Shown here piece after piece: positions 26,104 to 33,241 of a stretch of 64,000 nucleotides of DNA. The first letter of the stretch is position 1. Each line of letters begins with the position of its first letter. The translations under genes were made by a program, and so were the position numbers. Under the pieces are notes generated by a model. The model was not told the origin of the DNA and did no database searches. It was given only the letters and a program-made list of their open reading frames with translations. Origin of the DNA: Verrucomicrobiia bacterium (lineage in GTDB: Bacteria > Verrucomicrobiota > Verrucomicrobiia > Verrucomicrobiales > DEV007); contig JAGRPB010000002.1 of the NCBI GenBank assembly GCA_020439945.1, forward strand, positions 69,835 to 133,834, in the 5' to 3' direction.

Positions 26104-27626
26104 GGTTTGGCGTTCGCCTTCGCCGCCTCCTGGCTCAACTCCCAACGAAAGCCATATTTCAGGAAGCGTTCCTTACCCGTCTCGGAAACGCAGGCCTCGA
26201 GGAAGCGGGTCAACAGTCGCGGATAGCGCGAACTTTTCGCCACCGCGAACGGCTGGGTGGCGATGGCATTGGGCCGGTGGATGTTGAGAATGTCGAAGTC
26301 CTCCGCCGTCGAGGCCGCCGCCATGGCGTTGCTCCGGTAGACGATGACCGCATCGAGCGAGCCCGCCTTGAGCTGGTTGACGAGAAAGTCGCCCGTCGGC
26401 GAATCGAGCTTGAGGTTCCCTGAGTCGACGATTTTCTGATAGAGCCCTTCCTGCTCCAGCAGGTACTTCGTCAGGAATCCCAGGGCCGATTTTTCCGGGT
26501 GGGCGAGACCGAGCCGCATTCCCGGTTTGGTCAAGTCGTCCAGTGTTTTGATCCCTTTCGGATTGCCCTTCTCGGTGAGGATCACCATTTCATTGGCGGT
26601 CACGATGGTCCTTTCGCCGAACCGGTCCTGGACCATGTCGAGAAATTTCACATCGCAGGAAAAGTAGGCATCCGGCGTCTCCCCCGCCTTCATCTGGGCG
26701 ACGAGAATGCCGCAGCCGTTGAAGATCGGGGTGATGGTGACACCCTCGCGTTCCTCGAACTTCGCGATCGTCTCCTCGATCGCCGGTCGCAGCATGGCGC
26801 CGCTGAAAAGCTCGATCTCAGGATGCTCGGCCCATTCGTCGCCGGCGATGATCTCGTAGCCGTCTTTCTCAAAAATCGGCAACCCCTTGTCGCGGGCGGT
26901 CAGGTAGCGGCAAAACTTCAGCGCTTCCGTGGGCTTGCTCGATTTCGTCAATACACCGACGGTGATGTCCTTCTTCCGGGCATCGAATTCCGGCACGCCC
27001 ACGAATTCGATTTCCGGATACTGGTGGGCCACCGCGTCCCAGAGAATGGCGGCGTCCACGGTGCCGAGCTTGATCGCGTTGGCCAGTTCGTTCACGGTGG
27101 GGAACTGGACTTCCGGTTTGAAGCCTTCCCAGAGTCCCTCCTCCGCCAGCACCTTCTGGGTGAATTTTCCGACCGAAGCCGCGTCCGGATTTCCGATGCC
27201 GATCCGAAGATCCTCCCGCTTCACGTCGGCGAGTTTCGAGATTTTCTTGGGATTGCCCTTGGGCACTCCGAAACCGGCCCGCATGTAGGAGACCAGCATC
27301 GTCTCGGCGACGAGTCCCTTCTGCTTCGCCAGATTGGTGTAGCTGGAATCCGCGGCCAGGTAAATATCGCCCGGCGCCACTTCCAGGCTGGAGAGCAGCG
27401 TTCCGGACCCGGCGAACTGCAACTGCACCTTGGTGCCCGTTTCGGCTTCGTACTGTTCGGCGATCGCCGTCACCGGCTGCTTCATTCCCGCGGCGCAGAA
27501 CATGACGAGGGAGTTTTCGCCCCCAACCGAAGGAGATGACGAGGAGTTGGAATCATCTCCGCAGGAAACCAGGACGGTTCCCACGGCGAGCGTGGCGAGG
27601 ATTGCGAATGGGGAGTTCGATTTCAT
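26100..27626 (-). CDS. Tandem-duplicated molybdate/tungstate-binding lipoprotein (two ModA-like domains)
   Basis: This 508-residue protein is a lipoprotein by its lipobox (TVLVSC, Cys22). Residues about 38-265 form one type II periplasmic binding domain (MFCAAGMKQPVTAIAEQYE; FAGSGTLLSSLEVAPGDIYLAAD). Residues about 271-495 repeat the same order of motifs (LFSGAMLRPAIEETIAKFEE; FNGCGILVAQMKAGETPDAYFSCD). Ordinary ModA/WtpA proteins have one such domain in about 230-260 residues, so this gene is twice the usual size. It overlaps both the ThiF and ModB genes by 4 bp. Confidence 0.88.
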   Translation of the reverse strand: MKSNSPFAILATLAVGTVLVSCGDDSNSSSSPSVGGENSLVMFCAAGMKQPVTAIAEQYEAETGTKVQLQFAGSGTLLSSLEVAPGDIYLAADSSYTNLAKQKGLVAETMLVSYMRAGFGVPKGNPKKISKLADVKREDLRIGIGNPDAASVGKFTQKVLAEEGLWEGFKPEVQFPTVNELANAIKLGTVDAAILWDAVAHQYPEIEFVGVPEFDARKKDITVGVLTKSSKPTEALKFCRYLTARDKGLPIFEKDGYEIIAGDEWAEHPEIELFSGAMLRPAIEETIAKFEEREGVTITPIFNGCGILVAQMKAGETPDAYFSCDVKFLDMVQDRFGERTIVTANEMVILTEKGNPKGIKTLDDLTKPGMRLGLAHPEKSALGFLTKYLLEQEGLYQKIVDSGNLKLDSPTGDFLVNQLKAGSLDAVIVYRSNAMAAASTAEDFDILNIHRPNAIATQPFAVAKSSRYPRLLTRFLEACVSETGKERFLKYGFRWELSQEAAKANAKP

Positions 27627-28384
27627 GACGGGGGCTGGGACTGACAGACGGCGCAGTCCGGATTCCGCTGAATCCGGATCTGCTGGAAACGCATCGTAGC
27701 GGTATCAAAGTAGATCATCCGGTTCAAGGTGACTTCTCCGATTCCCGCCAGCAGCTTGATTCCCTCCATCGCCGCGATGTTCGCGGCAAGGGCCGAAACC
27801 GCGCCAAATACCGGGAAGCGCCGTTTCCAGTGCGGCGGCACCTCGGGATAGAGACAGGCGAGACAGGGCGTCTTCCCGGGCACGATCGAGATCACCTGTC
27901 CCTCGAGACTGAACATGGCGGCATCGATGAGTGGCTTGTTCTGGCGGACACATTCGCGATTGAGTGCGAAACGTTCCTCAAACAGCGGCGCCGCGCCGAA
28001 TACGATGTCTACCTTTGCCACGAGTTCGGCGGCGTTGGCGTCGCTGACGTTTTCGGCGATCGCCTCCACTTCCACGTTCGGATTGAAACTCCGGAGCGTG
28101 GTCACGAGCGAGTCCACCCTCGGCTTTCCGATTCCATCGTGTCGCATCAGGATCTGGCGATTGAGATCGTCATGGCGGAGATCGCCGGCGTGAGCGATGA
28201 CCAGCTTCCCGATCCCCGCCGCGGCCAGAGAAAAGGCCAACGGTCCACCGAGTCCTCCGGCGCGCGAGACCAGTGCCGTGGCATTTCGCAGCTTCGCCTG
28301 CCCGGCTTCACCGAAACCAGGCACATCGAGCTGCCATTCGTAGAATGCGCGGTCGAGATCGGTGAGTTGGTAGTCGTCTTTCAT
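27623..28384 (-). CDS. ThiF/MoeB/HesA family adenylyltransferase
   Basis: This 253-residue protein has the nucleotide-binding loop SRAGGLGGPLAFSLAAAGIG, the conserved DLNRQILM block and two zinc-type Cys pairs (CLAC and CAVC). These enzymes adenylate the C-terminal Gly-Gly of ubiquitin-like sulfur carriers. The MoaD-like carrier gene is 82 bp upstream and the overlapping genes downstream import Mo/W, so it most likely acts in molybdopterin or tungstopterin assembly (MoeB role). Confidence 0.9.
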   Translation of the reverse strand: MKDDYQLTDLDRAFYEWQLDVPGFGEAGQAKLRNATALVSRAGGLGGPLAFSLAAAGIGKLVIAHAGDLRHDDLNRQILMRHDGIGKPRVDSLVTTLRSFNPNVEVEAIAENVSDANAAELVAKVDIVFGAAPLFEERFALNRECVRQNKPLIDAAMFSLEGQVISIVPGKTPCLACLYPEVPPHWKRRFPVFGAVSALAANIAAMEGIKLLAGIGEVTLNRMIYFDTATMRFQQIRIQRNPDCAVCQSQPPS

Positions 28385-28393
28385 TCAGTGTGA

Positions 28394-28415
28394 CACCGGC
28401 ATCCCTGCCGGTGAT
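28394..28415. repeat. Short hairpin CACCGGC...GCCGGTG
   Basis: A 7-bp perfect stem lies just upstream of the ThiF gene, between it and the MoaD gene. It may be a small dispersed repeat or an internal attenuator; no T-tract follows. Confidence 0.45.
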
Positions 28416-28466
28416 TGATCCGCCAAGCGGGTTCCTGCAGAATTTCAGCATCCTCTCTTCAACTCT

Positions 28467-28751
28467 TCATCCACCCGCGATCGGCGTCATCAGCATCACG
28501 GTCCGGACGCCGTCGAGCGAGATCGCATTCTTGTCGCCGGTGGCCTGCTCCCCATCCAGCACGATCAGCACCGTGGATCGCACGTTCCCGCCATCGTCGA
28601 AGATCATTTCGCGCCACCGGCCATCGTATCGAGAGGCGAGGTCATCCAGCGCGGCGCGCAAGAGCGCACCTTCCGCCAAATCGAGCGTTTCCTCCGGAGT
28701 TCCCGCCGCGTTGGCGAGTTGTCCTGTGTAGCTGAAAGTCACCTGGGGCAT
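28467..28751 (-). CDS. MoaD/ThiS family sulfur-carrier protein
   Basis: This 94-residue beta-grasp protein begins MPQVTFSYTGQLANAAG and ends in the required Gly-Gly (TPIAGG). MoaD-type carriers are adenylated by MoeB/ThiF enzymes and then carry the dithiolene sulfur for molybdopterin. It is the first gene of the minus-strand Mo/W operon and diverges from the flavodoxin-like gene (125 bp apart). Confidence 0.88.
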   Translation of the reverse strand: MPQVTFSYTGQLANAAGTPEETLDLAEGALLRAALDDLASRYDGRWREMIFDDGGNVRSTVLIVLDGEQATGDKNAISLDGVRTVMLMTPIAGG

Positions 28752-28876
28752 GGGATTTCCATCATCGGGAGGGCGCCCATCGACGGCAAGCGAAAGCTCT
28801 GGCGCGATGACGAGAACGAGAGGCGAAAGGTGGCACAGTTCAGGCTCCCCTCACCGGCTGAAAACCACCGACTTCC

Positions 28877-29521
28877 ATGAAAAAACTCCTCGTTCTCAGT
28901 TCCAGTCCGCGTCGCGACGGCAATTCGATTCGACTCGCCGAATCCGCCGCCCACGGGGCCAACGAAGCCGGGCACCAGGTCGAGTTGTTCCAGGTCGATG
29001 ATCACGTCAGCGCCTTTCTCCGCGATTGCCGCCAATGCCGGAAAGAAGACGGCGAGTGCGGGATCGAAGACGGTTTTCGCGAACTGTTTCTCGATCACTA
29101 TCTGCCCGCTGACGGCGTCATCTTCGCCACTCCACTCTACTGGTACGGCATGAGCGGTCAGCTGAAGACCTTCTTCGATCGCACCTTCTGCTACTACGCC
29201 GCCTCGTGTCCCGAGAGCGCGGCCAACATCGACGGCATGTCGCGAAAACGCATCGGCCTGCTCATCAGTTCCGAGGAAACCTATCCCGGCGCGACGCTCG
29301 GCGTGATTCATTCGATCCAGGAGTTCTCCCGCTACACTCACAGCGAATTCGTCGGAGCGGTTCAGGGAATCGGCAACCGGCGCGGCGATGTCGAGGACGA
29401 TCCGGAGGATCCCCTCGCCCGGTCCGAGCGACTGGGAGCCACGATTTTCAACCGGCACTTTTCCGATTACCGGATCGACAGCGATCGCGCGGGAAGCGTT
29501 TGGACAAAGGGAATGGGGTGA
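28877..29521 (+). CDS. NADPH-dependent FMN reductase / iron-sulfur flavoprotein-like
   Basis: This 214-residue flavodoxin-fold protein has the FMN phosphate loop SSSPRRDGNSIRLAE and FATPLYWYGMSGQLKTFFDR. A cysteine cluster in RDCRQCRKEDGECG resembles the iron-sulfur flavoprotein motif but shows only three cysteines. It probably transfers electrons from NAD(P)H through FMN. It is divergent from the MoaD gene; a link with Mo/W metabolism is possible but unproven. Confidence 0.87.
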   Translation: MKKLLVLSSSPRRDGNSIRLAESAAHGANEAGHQVELFQVDDHVSAFLRDCRQCRKEDGECGIEDGFRELFLDHYLPADGVIFATPLYWYGMSGQLKTFFDRTFCYYAASCPESAANIDGMSRKRIGLLISSEETYPGATLGVIHSIQEFSRYTHSEFVGAVQGIGNRRGDVEDDPEDPLARSERLGATIFNRHFSDYRIDSDRAGSVWTKGMG

Positions 29522-29910
29522 GGTCGCAAAGATGACCATTGGTCGGGCTCGCGCAGAAGAGAAAAGGCTACTGACTGGGAAGAAAACAGAAGGCGAACAG
29601 CATTTGGGCAGAGAGAGATCCCTCGGCTTCGCTCGGGATGACAAGGCTTACGGTTTTGGAAAATCCATTCATTTCCCGATTTGCCGAAGTGAGGGCGATG
29701 GCTGAGACAGGCAAATCTTGAAATCTCATCGCTCCCAAGCATTCCACCTTTACTTGTCATTCCGAGCGAGCCTGCGAGTCGAGGGATCTCTCTCAGCCCC
29801 ATCAACCGCGCACCAAAAACACCTTCCACAGAGCAGGCTCCATCCCTCCATGGCGAAAGCCTGGTGAATCGATGCCGGCTCAACAGGGTTAACTCCCCGA
29901 CTCAACAGGG
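29522..29910. repeat. 389-bp intergenic region with inverted MITE-like arms
   Basis: No coding sequence is convincing here. It holds two imperfect inverted arms, 29611-29643 (GAGAGATCCCTCGG..GGGATGACA) and 29754-29794 (reverse complement of the same pattern), about 110 bp apart. A related TTGTCATCCCGAG half occurs near 63.93 kb. At the right end, 29880-29893 and 29902-29915 are a 14-bp direct repeat (CTCAACAGGGTTAA) covering the next gene's stop codon. Confidence 0.65.
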
Positions 29911-30636
29911 TTAAACCAGACGTCCTCCCCGCATCTCGACCGATCTTCCCGCCACCGCTTTGGCCCGATCGTCGTGCGTCACCATGAGGACGGCGCCCTC
30001 GCCGGAAGCGGCGAAATCTCCGAGATGCTCCAGGATGATGGCCGCGTTTTCGGCATCGAGATTCCCGGTCGGCTCGTCGGCGAGAATCAGGCTCGGCGAA
30101 CGCAGGAATGCGCGGGCGAGCGCGACCCGCTGTTGTTCACCGATACTCAGTTTCGACGGCACGTGATGGAGCCGGTGACCGAGCTGGAAACGATCGAGCA
30201 ATTCACGGGCCCGTTCACGAAACTCGCCATGGGGCAATGTTCCCGCCAATTCTCCGACGAGCACGTTGTCGAGCACATCGAGGAAAGGGATGAGGTGAAA
30301 TTGTTGAAACACAAAACCGACCCGGTTCGCGCGAAAGGCCGCCCGCGCCTCGGCACCCAGCGCGTAGGGATTTTCCCCGGAAATGGCGATCGTCCCGCTG
30401 TCGGGCGAAAGCAGGGCGCCCGCCATCAGGAGAAGCGTCGATTTGCCGCAACCGCTCGGTCCATGCAGCGCGACGAAGTCGCCGGGTTCCAGCGACAGCG
30501 AAACGTGGTCGATCGCCTGAACGGTGCCTTCCGTCGTCCGGTATTGCTTCGCGACTTCCGAGATGGAAAGCACGGGAGGGCGGATCTCCGTGTCCGCCGA
30601 AGCTTCATCGAGAGCGGTGTTGGTTGATTGCGACAT
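29911..30636 (-). CDS. ABC transporter ATPase (LolD/MacB type)
   Basis: This 241-residue ATPase has Walker A HGPSGCGKST, Q-loop FVFQQFHLIPFLDVLDNV, signature LSIGEQQRVALARA (LSxGE variant), Walker B LILADEPTGNLD and switch VTHDD. I chose ATG 30636. An earlier ATG at 30690 would overlap the permease gene by 8 bp, but the extra residues are encoded by a GC-rich hairpin repeat. It powers the FtsX-like permease upstream, probably to move lipoproteins or other envelope molecules. Confidence 0.9.
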   Translation of the reverse strand: MSQSTNTALDEASADTEIRPPVLSISEVAKQYRTTEGTVQAIDHVSLSLEPGDFVALHGPSGCGKSTLLLMAGALLSPDSGTIAISGENPYALGAEARAAFRANRVGFVFQQFHLIPFLDVLDNVLVGELAGTLPHGEFRERARELLDRFQLGHRLHHVPSKLSIGEQQRVALARAFLRSPSLILADEPTGNLDAENAAIILEHLGDFAASGEGAVLMVTHDDRAKAVAGRSVEMRGGRLV

Positions 30637-30650
30637 GGGGTCAATTCGAA

Positions 30651-30682
30651 CGGGGGCGGCCCCGGAGGTCCGCCCTCCAAGG
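30651..30682. repeat. GC-rich hairpin between permease and ATPase genes
   Basis: GGGGGCGG around 30651 pairs with CCGCCCTCC ending near 30679, with an internal CCCCGGAGG. It is similar in kind to the GGGCGAC hairpin at 14.4 kb. It sits in the leader of the ATPase gene if that gene starts at 30636. Confidence 0.5.
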
Positions 30683-31942
30683 TCAGTCATAACGTAAAAC
30701 CTCCGCCGGATCGCGCTGGGCGGCGGCGAGCGAGGGCAGCCACGCGGCGAGCGCCGCCAGCACCGGCGCGGCAGAGATGGCGGCGATCCATTCCCCGGTT
30801 TCGATGATGAGCCCGGAATCCATCGACGGTAGCCTCACGAATTCCGCGATGACGGCGCCGATGATGCCTCCGACAAGTCCGGCCAGGATGGCCCGGCCGA
30901 GGAAGGCGCCGAGTATGGTGCGTCCTTTCACGCCGATGGCGCGGAGAATGCCGATCTCGGGCAGTCGCTCGCGCACGTTGATGAAGGCCAGCAGACCGAT
31001 CCAGATCATCGAGACCAGCGCGACCACGGGCAGCAGCCAGCCGGCGAGTTTTTCCCGTTCCGCCCGCAGGAGCGCTCGCTGTTCTTTCTTCGCCTCGATC
31101 TGGGCTTTCGCGGTGGCGGACGCCTGGTTGCGGGCCTCGGCCCGGGCGAGCGCGGTGCTCTGCGTTTCGATGATCTGGGTGTCCGGCAGGATTTCCATCA
31201 ACTCGGTCCGGATCTCGCCGAGCCGATCAACGGTGGCGCAGTTGCATTCGAGCGCCTGGATCGCGTTGATCTTTTCCTGCATTCCGAGCATCGCCTGGCA
31301 CTCGCCGAGATTCATCCAGAGTGTGATATCGTCCTTCGAACCGCGCGCTTCATAGGTGTCCGAAACCTTGAAGTTCTTTCCCATGAAGGTCACCGGATCA
31401 CCCTTCTCGAGCCCCAGGCTGCGGTGCAATTCATAACCGAGCACGAGTTCGCCCGGCGCCACCGGATCGATGATCGGCGCCTTGGGTTTGCGAAACGCGA
31501 TCGGCACCTCGCCGCGCACCCCGATCAGGATCACGGTCCGTTTCTGCTCCGGCCACTCCAGCTTCTTCGTCAGGCTGGGCAGCAAGTGATTCACCGTGAC
31601 CACGCCGCTCTCGGCCAGTTTCGTGACATAGGCTTCCGGCATCGTTTTCGAGGCAAAGCCTTCGGAGTAGACCTCGCCCATGTCCTGACCCGCCGGAAAA
31701 ATGAAAAGATTGAACCCGAGTCCTTTCATCGACTTCCGGATCTCGTCTTCCAGCTTGGCCATCTCCGATTTCGTCGCCTCTTCCATCTGGTCGACCACGG
31801 CTTCCGTCTGGCGGTCGTAGGCCCGGAGCGAACCGAGCGTGGCCAGCACCACCGCCACGGCGATCACCGCGCCGAGCACGGAGAGGGCAAAGTTGGTTTT
31901 GCGATGACGAATTTCCCGCAGGATGAGACGAGCGAGGGTCAT
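30683..31942 (-). CDS. FtsX/MacB-like ABC transporter permease
   Basis: This 419-residue protein has TM1 at about 17-37, a large periplasmic region (about 40-300) ending in a basic coiled coil (SATAKAQIEAKKEQRALLRAERE), and three C-terminal TM helices with the FtsX signature INVRERLPEIGILRAIGVKGRTI. This MacB-like topology is that of LolCE/MacB mechanotransmission permeases. Its ATG overlaps the upstream gene's stop (31939-31942). Confidence 0.9.
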   Translation of the reverse strand: MTLARLILREIRHRKTNFALSVLGAVIAVAVVLATLGSLRAYDRQTEAVVDQMEEATKSEMAKLEDEIRKSMKGLGFNLFIFPAGQDMGEVYSEGFASKTMPEAYVTKLAESGVVTVNHLLPSLTKKLEWPEQKRTVILIGVRGEVPIAFRKPKAPIIDPVAPGELVLGYELHRSLGLEKGDPVTFMGKNFKVSDTYEARGSKDDITLWMNLGECQAMLGMQEKINAIQALECNCATVDRLGEIRTELMEILPDTQIIETQSTALARAEARNQASATAKAQIEAKKEQRALLRAEREKLAGWLLPVVALVSMIWIGLLAFINVRERLPEIGILRAIGVKGRTILGAFLGRAILAGLVGGIIGAVIAEFVRLPSMDSGLIIETGEWIAAISAAPVLAALAAWLPSLAAAQRDPAEVLRYD

Positions 31943-33144
31943 GGCGTTTTCCGGCGAAGAATAAAATAGGTGCCCAGTCCGAGAATGACGACCAGGGCGG
32001 ACGCCAACCCGATCAGGGACAACACGGTGACCGAACTCCGGGGAATCCCATCCGACACCTCAGTTTCTGCGGGCGCTGTTTCGGCGGGAGATGACACCGG
32101 CTCGGTCGAATCCCCCGCCTTGCCGTTTTCCTCGACGGACGCCGCCTGGGCCAGTATGCCCGTTCCCTCAAGGGGCGGCAGGATCTTGTCAATCACCACC
32201 TCGCTTCCGTGAAGCGCCGCGTCCCAGTCAGCGGTGAAAAGCAGATCGACACCCGGGTTCTGATCCTTCACCTCGCAGGAGCAGGCGCCGCAGATGTACG
32301 CGCCGTACTCGATCACGTTGTCGGCGTGAATGCCGCGGCCAATGAGCGGCTCAAGCAGACGTCCGCGACCGAAGACGGGAAACACCATCGTCTCCTTCTC
32401 GAATTGACTGAGGTCATCTTCGATGTTCAGCACCATGGGCAGGAACAGCGCTTCCGCCGGGTCGTTGCGTCCGATGCGGAGGACGGAGAAGTCGATCTTC
32501 AGCGGCACCTCGGACCGGAGCACATCGTCGGCATTCACCGCGGCGAAATTCTCTGCCGACTCGGCCTCCTGCCGGGTCATCACGCCGTCGGGAATGCGCA
32601 GCGTCTCTTTCGCTTTTCCCGCCGCGGCGGCGACCGTGTCGGCGGCGGCGTCATCAGTTTCGGGATCGCCGCTCTCGATCAGAACCCAGATCGCCGACTG
32701 GCCGGCCAGCAGTCGCTTCACCAATTCGCGCCGGGCGGGCGAATCGATCAGCAAGCGGGCGTTCTCCATCGTCAGCGGCCCTTCCCAGATCGGTTTCAGT
32801 TGGAATCCGCGGATCTTCTGCGGGTAGGTCACCGTCATCGTCGCGCCACCGGCAGCTCCCTCGGCCGGGGTCTCACTGACTTCGACATCCAGGTTCGCAA
32901 ACACTCCGGTCTCCATCGGACTCAGGCGATCGGGCTCCTGGCTTTTCAGAAAATCGACAGCCGCCTGCTCCTCCGCCGAGAATTTCCCCGACGCACCCGG
33001 AGCGATCGAAACCTGATAGGCGTCGGCCACCCAGCGTTCCAGGGCGAAACGAAACACCGGCACCTGGCAGGCAAGCGCCGCGGTAGCCAGGGCGATCAGG
33101 GAAACAAAAACAGACAAGGAGAGACAATGACGGGGGACAAACAC
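31939..33144 (-). CDS. Exported membrane-anchored protein with CxVPVFRFALERW and CGACSC motifs
   Basis: This 401-residue protein has an N-terminal signal sequence whose end reads ALACQVPVFRFALERWVADAY and one C-terminal TM helix (about 374-396) followed by RRK. Most of the protein would be periplasmic. A cysteine cluster CGACSC occurs near residue 293. I recognise the first motif from uncharacterised PVC proteins but cannot assign a function. It overlaps the FtsX-like permease by 4 bp and leads that operon, so it is probably a dedicated partner of the ABC machine. Confidence 0.75.
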   Translation of the reverse strand: MFVPRHCLSLSVFVSLIALATAALACQVPVFRFALERWVADAYQVSIAPGASGKFSAEEQAAVDFLKSQEPDRLSPMETGVFANLDVEVSETPAEGAAGGATMTVTYPQKIRGFQLKPIWEGPLTMENARLLIDSPARRELVKRLLAGQSAIWVLIESGDPETDDAAADTVAAAAGKAKETLRIPDGVMTRQEAESAENFAAVNADDVLRSEVPLKIDFSVLRIGRNDPAEALFLPMVLNIEDDLSQFEKETMVFPVFGRGRLLEPLIGRGIHADNVIEYGAYICGACSCEVKDQNPGVDLLFTADWDAALHGSEVVIDKILPPLEGTGILAQAASVEENGKAGDSTEPVSSPAETAPAETEVSDGIPRSSVTVLSLIGLASALVVILGLGTYFILRRKTP

Positions 33145-33241
33145 AGGGAGAGTCTGACATTTCGCTCACCCCTTGGAAAGCCCGCGATTGAGGGAGCGTT
33201 GATCGATTCCACTGTCGGCTCCGTTGCGCTAGGCTGTTGCC

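Noticed and set aside
28752..28876. A molybdenum-cofactor riboswitch ahead of the MoaD gene
   Set aside because: I could not find the conserved paired elements of that class in this 125-bp divergent region.
29880..29915. Possible CRISPR-like direct repeats (CTCAACAGGGTTAA)
   Set aside because: Only two copies of 14 bp with one 8-bp spacer, and no cas genes in the window. They fit the hairpin/terminator repeat family instead.
30637..30690. N-terminal extension of the LolD-type ATPase from ATG 30690
   Set aside because: The extra residues are encoded by a GC-rich hairpin and do not resemble an ATPase N-terminus. Overlap coupling remains possible, but ATG 30636 is preferred.
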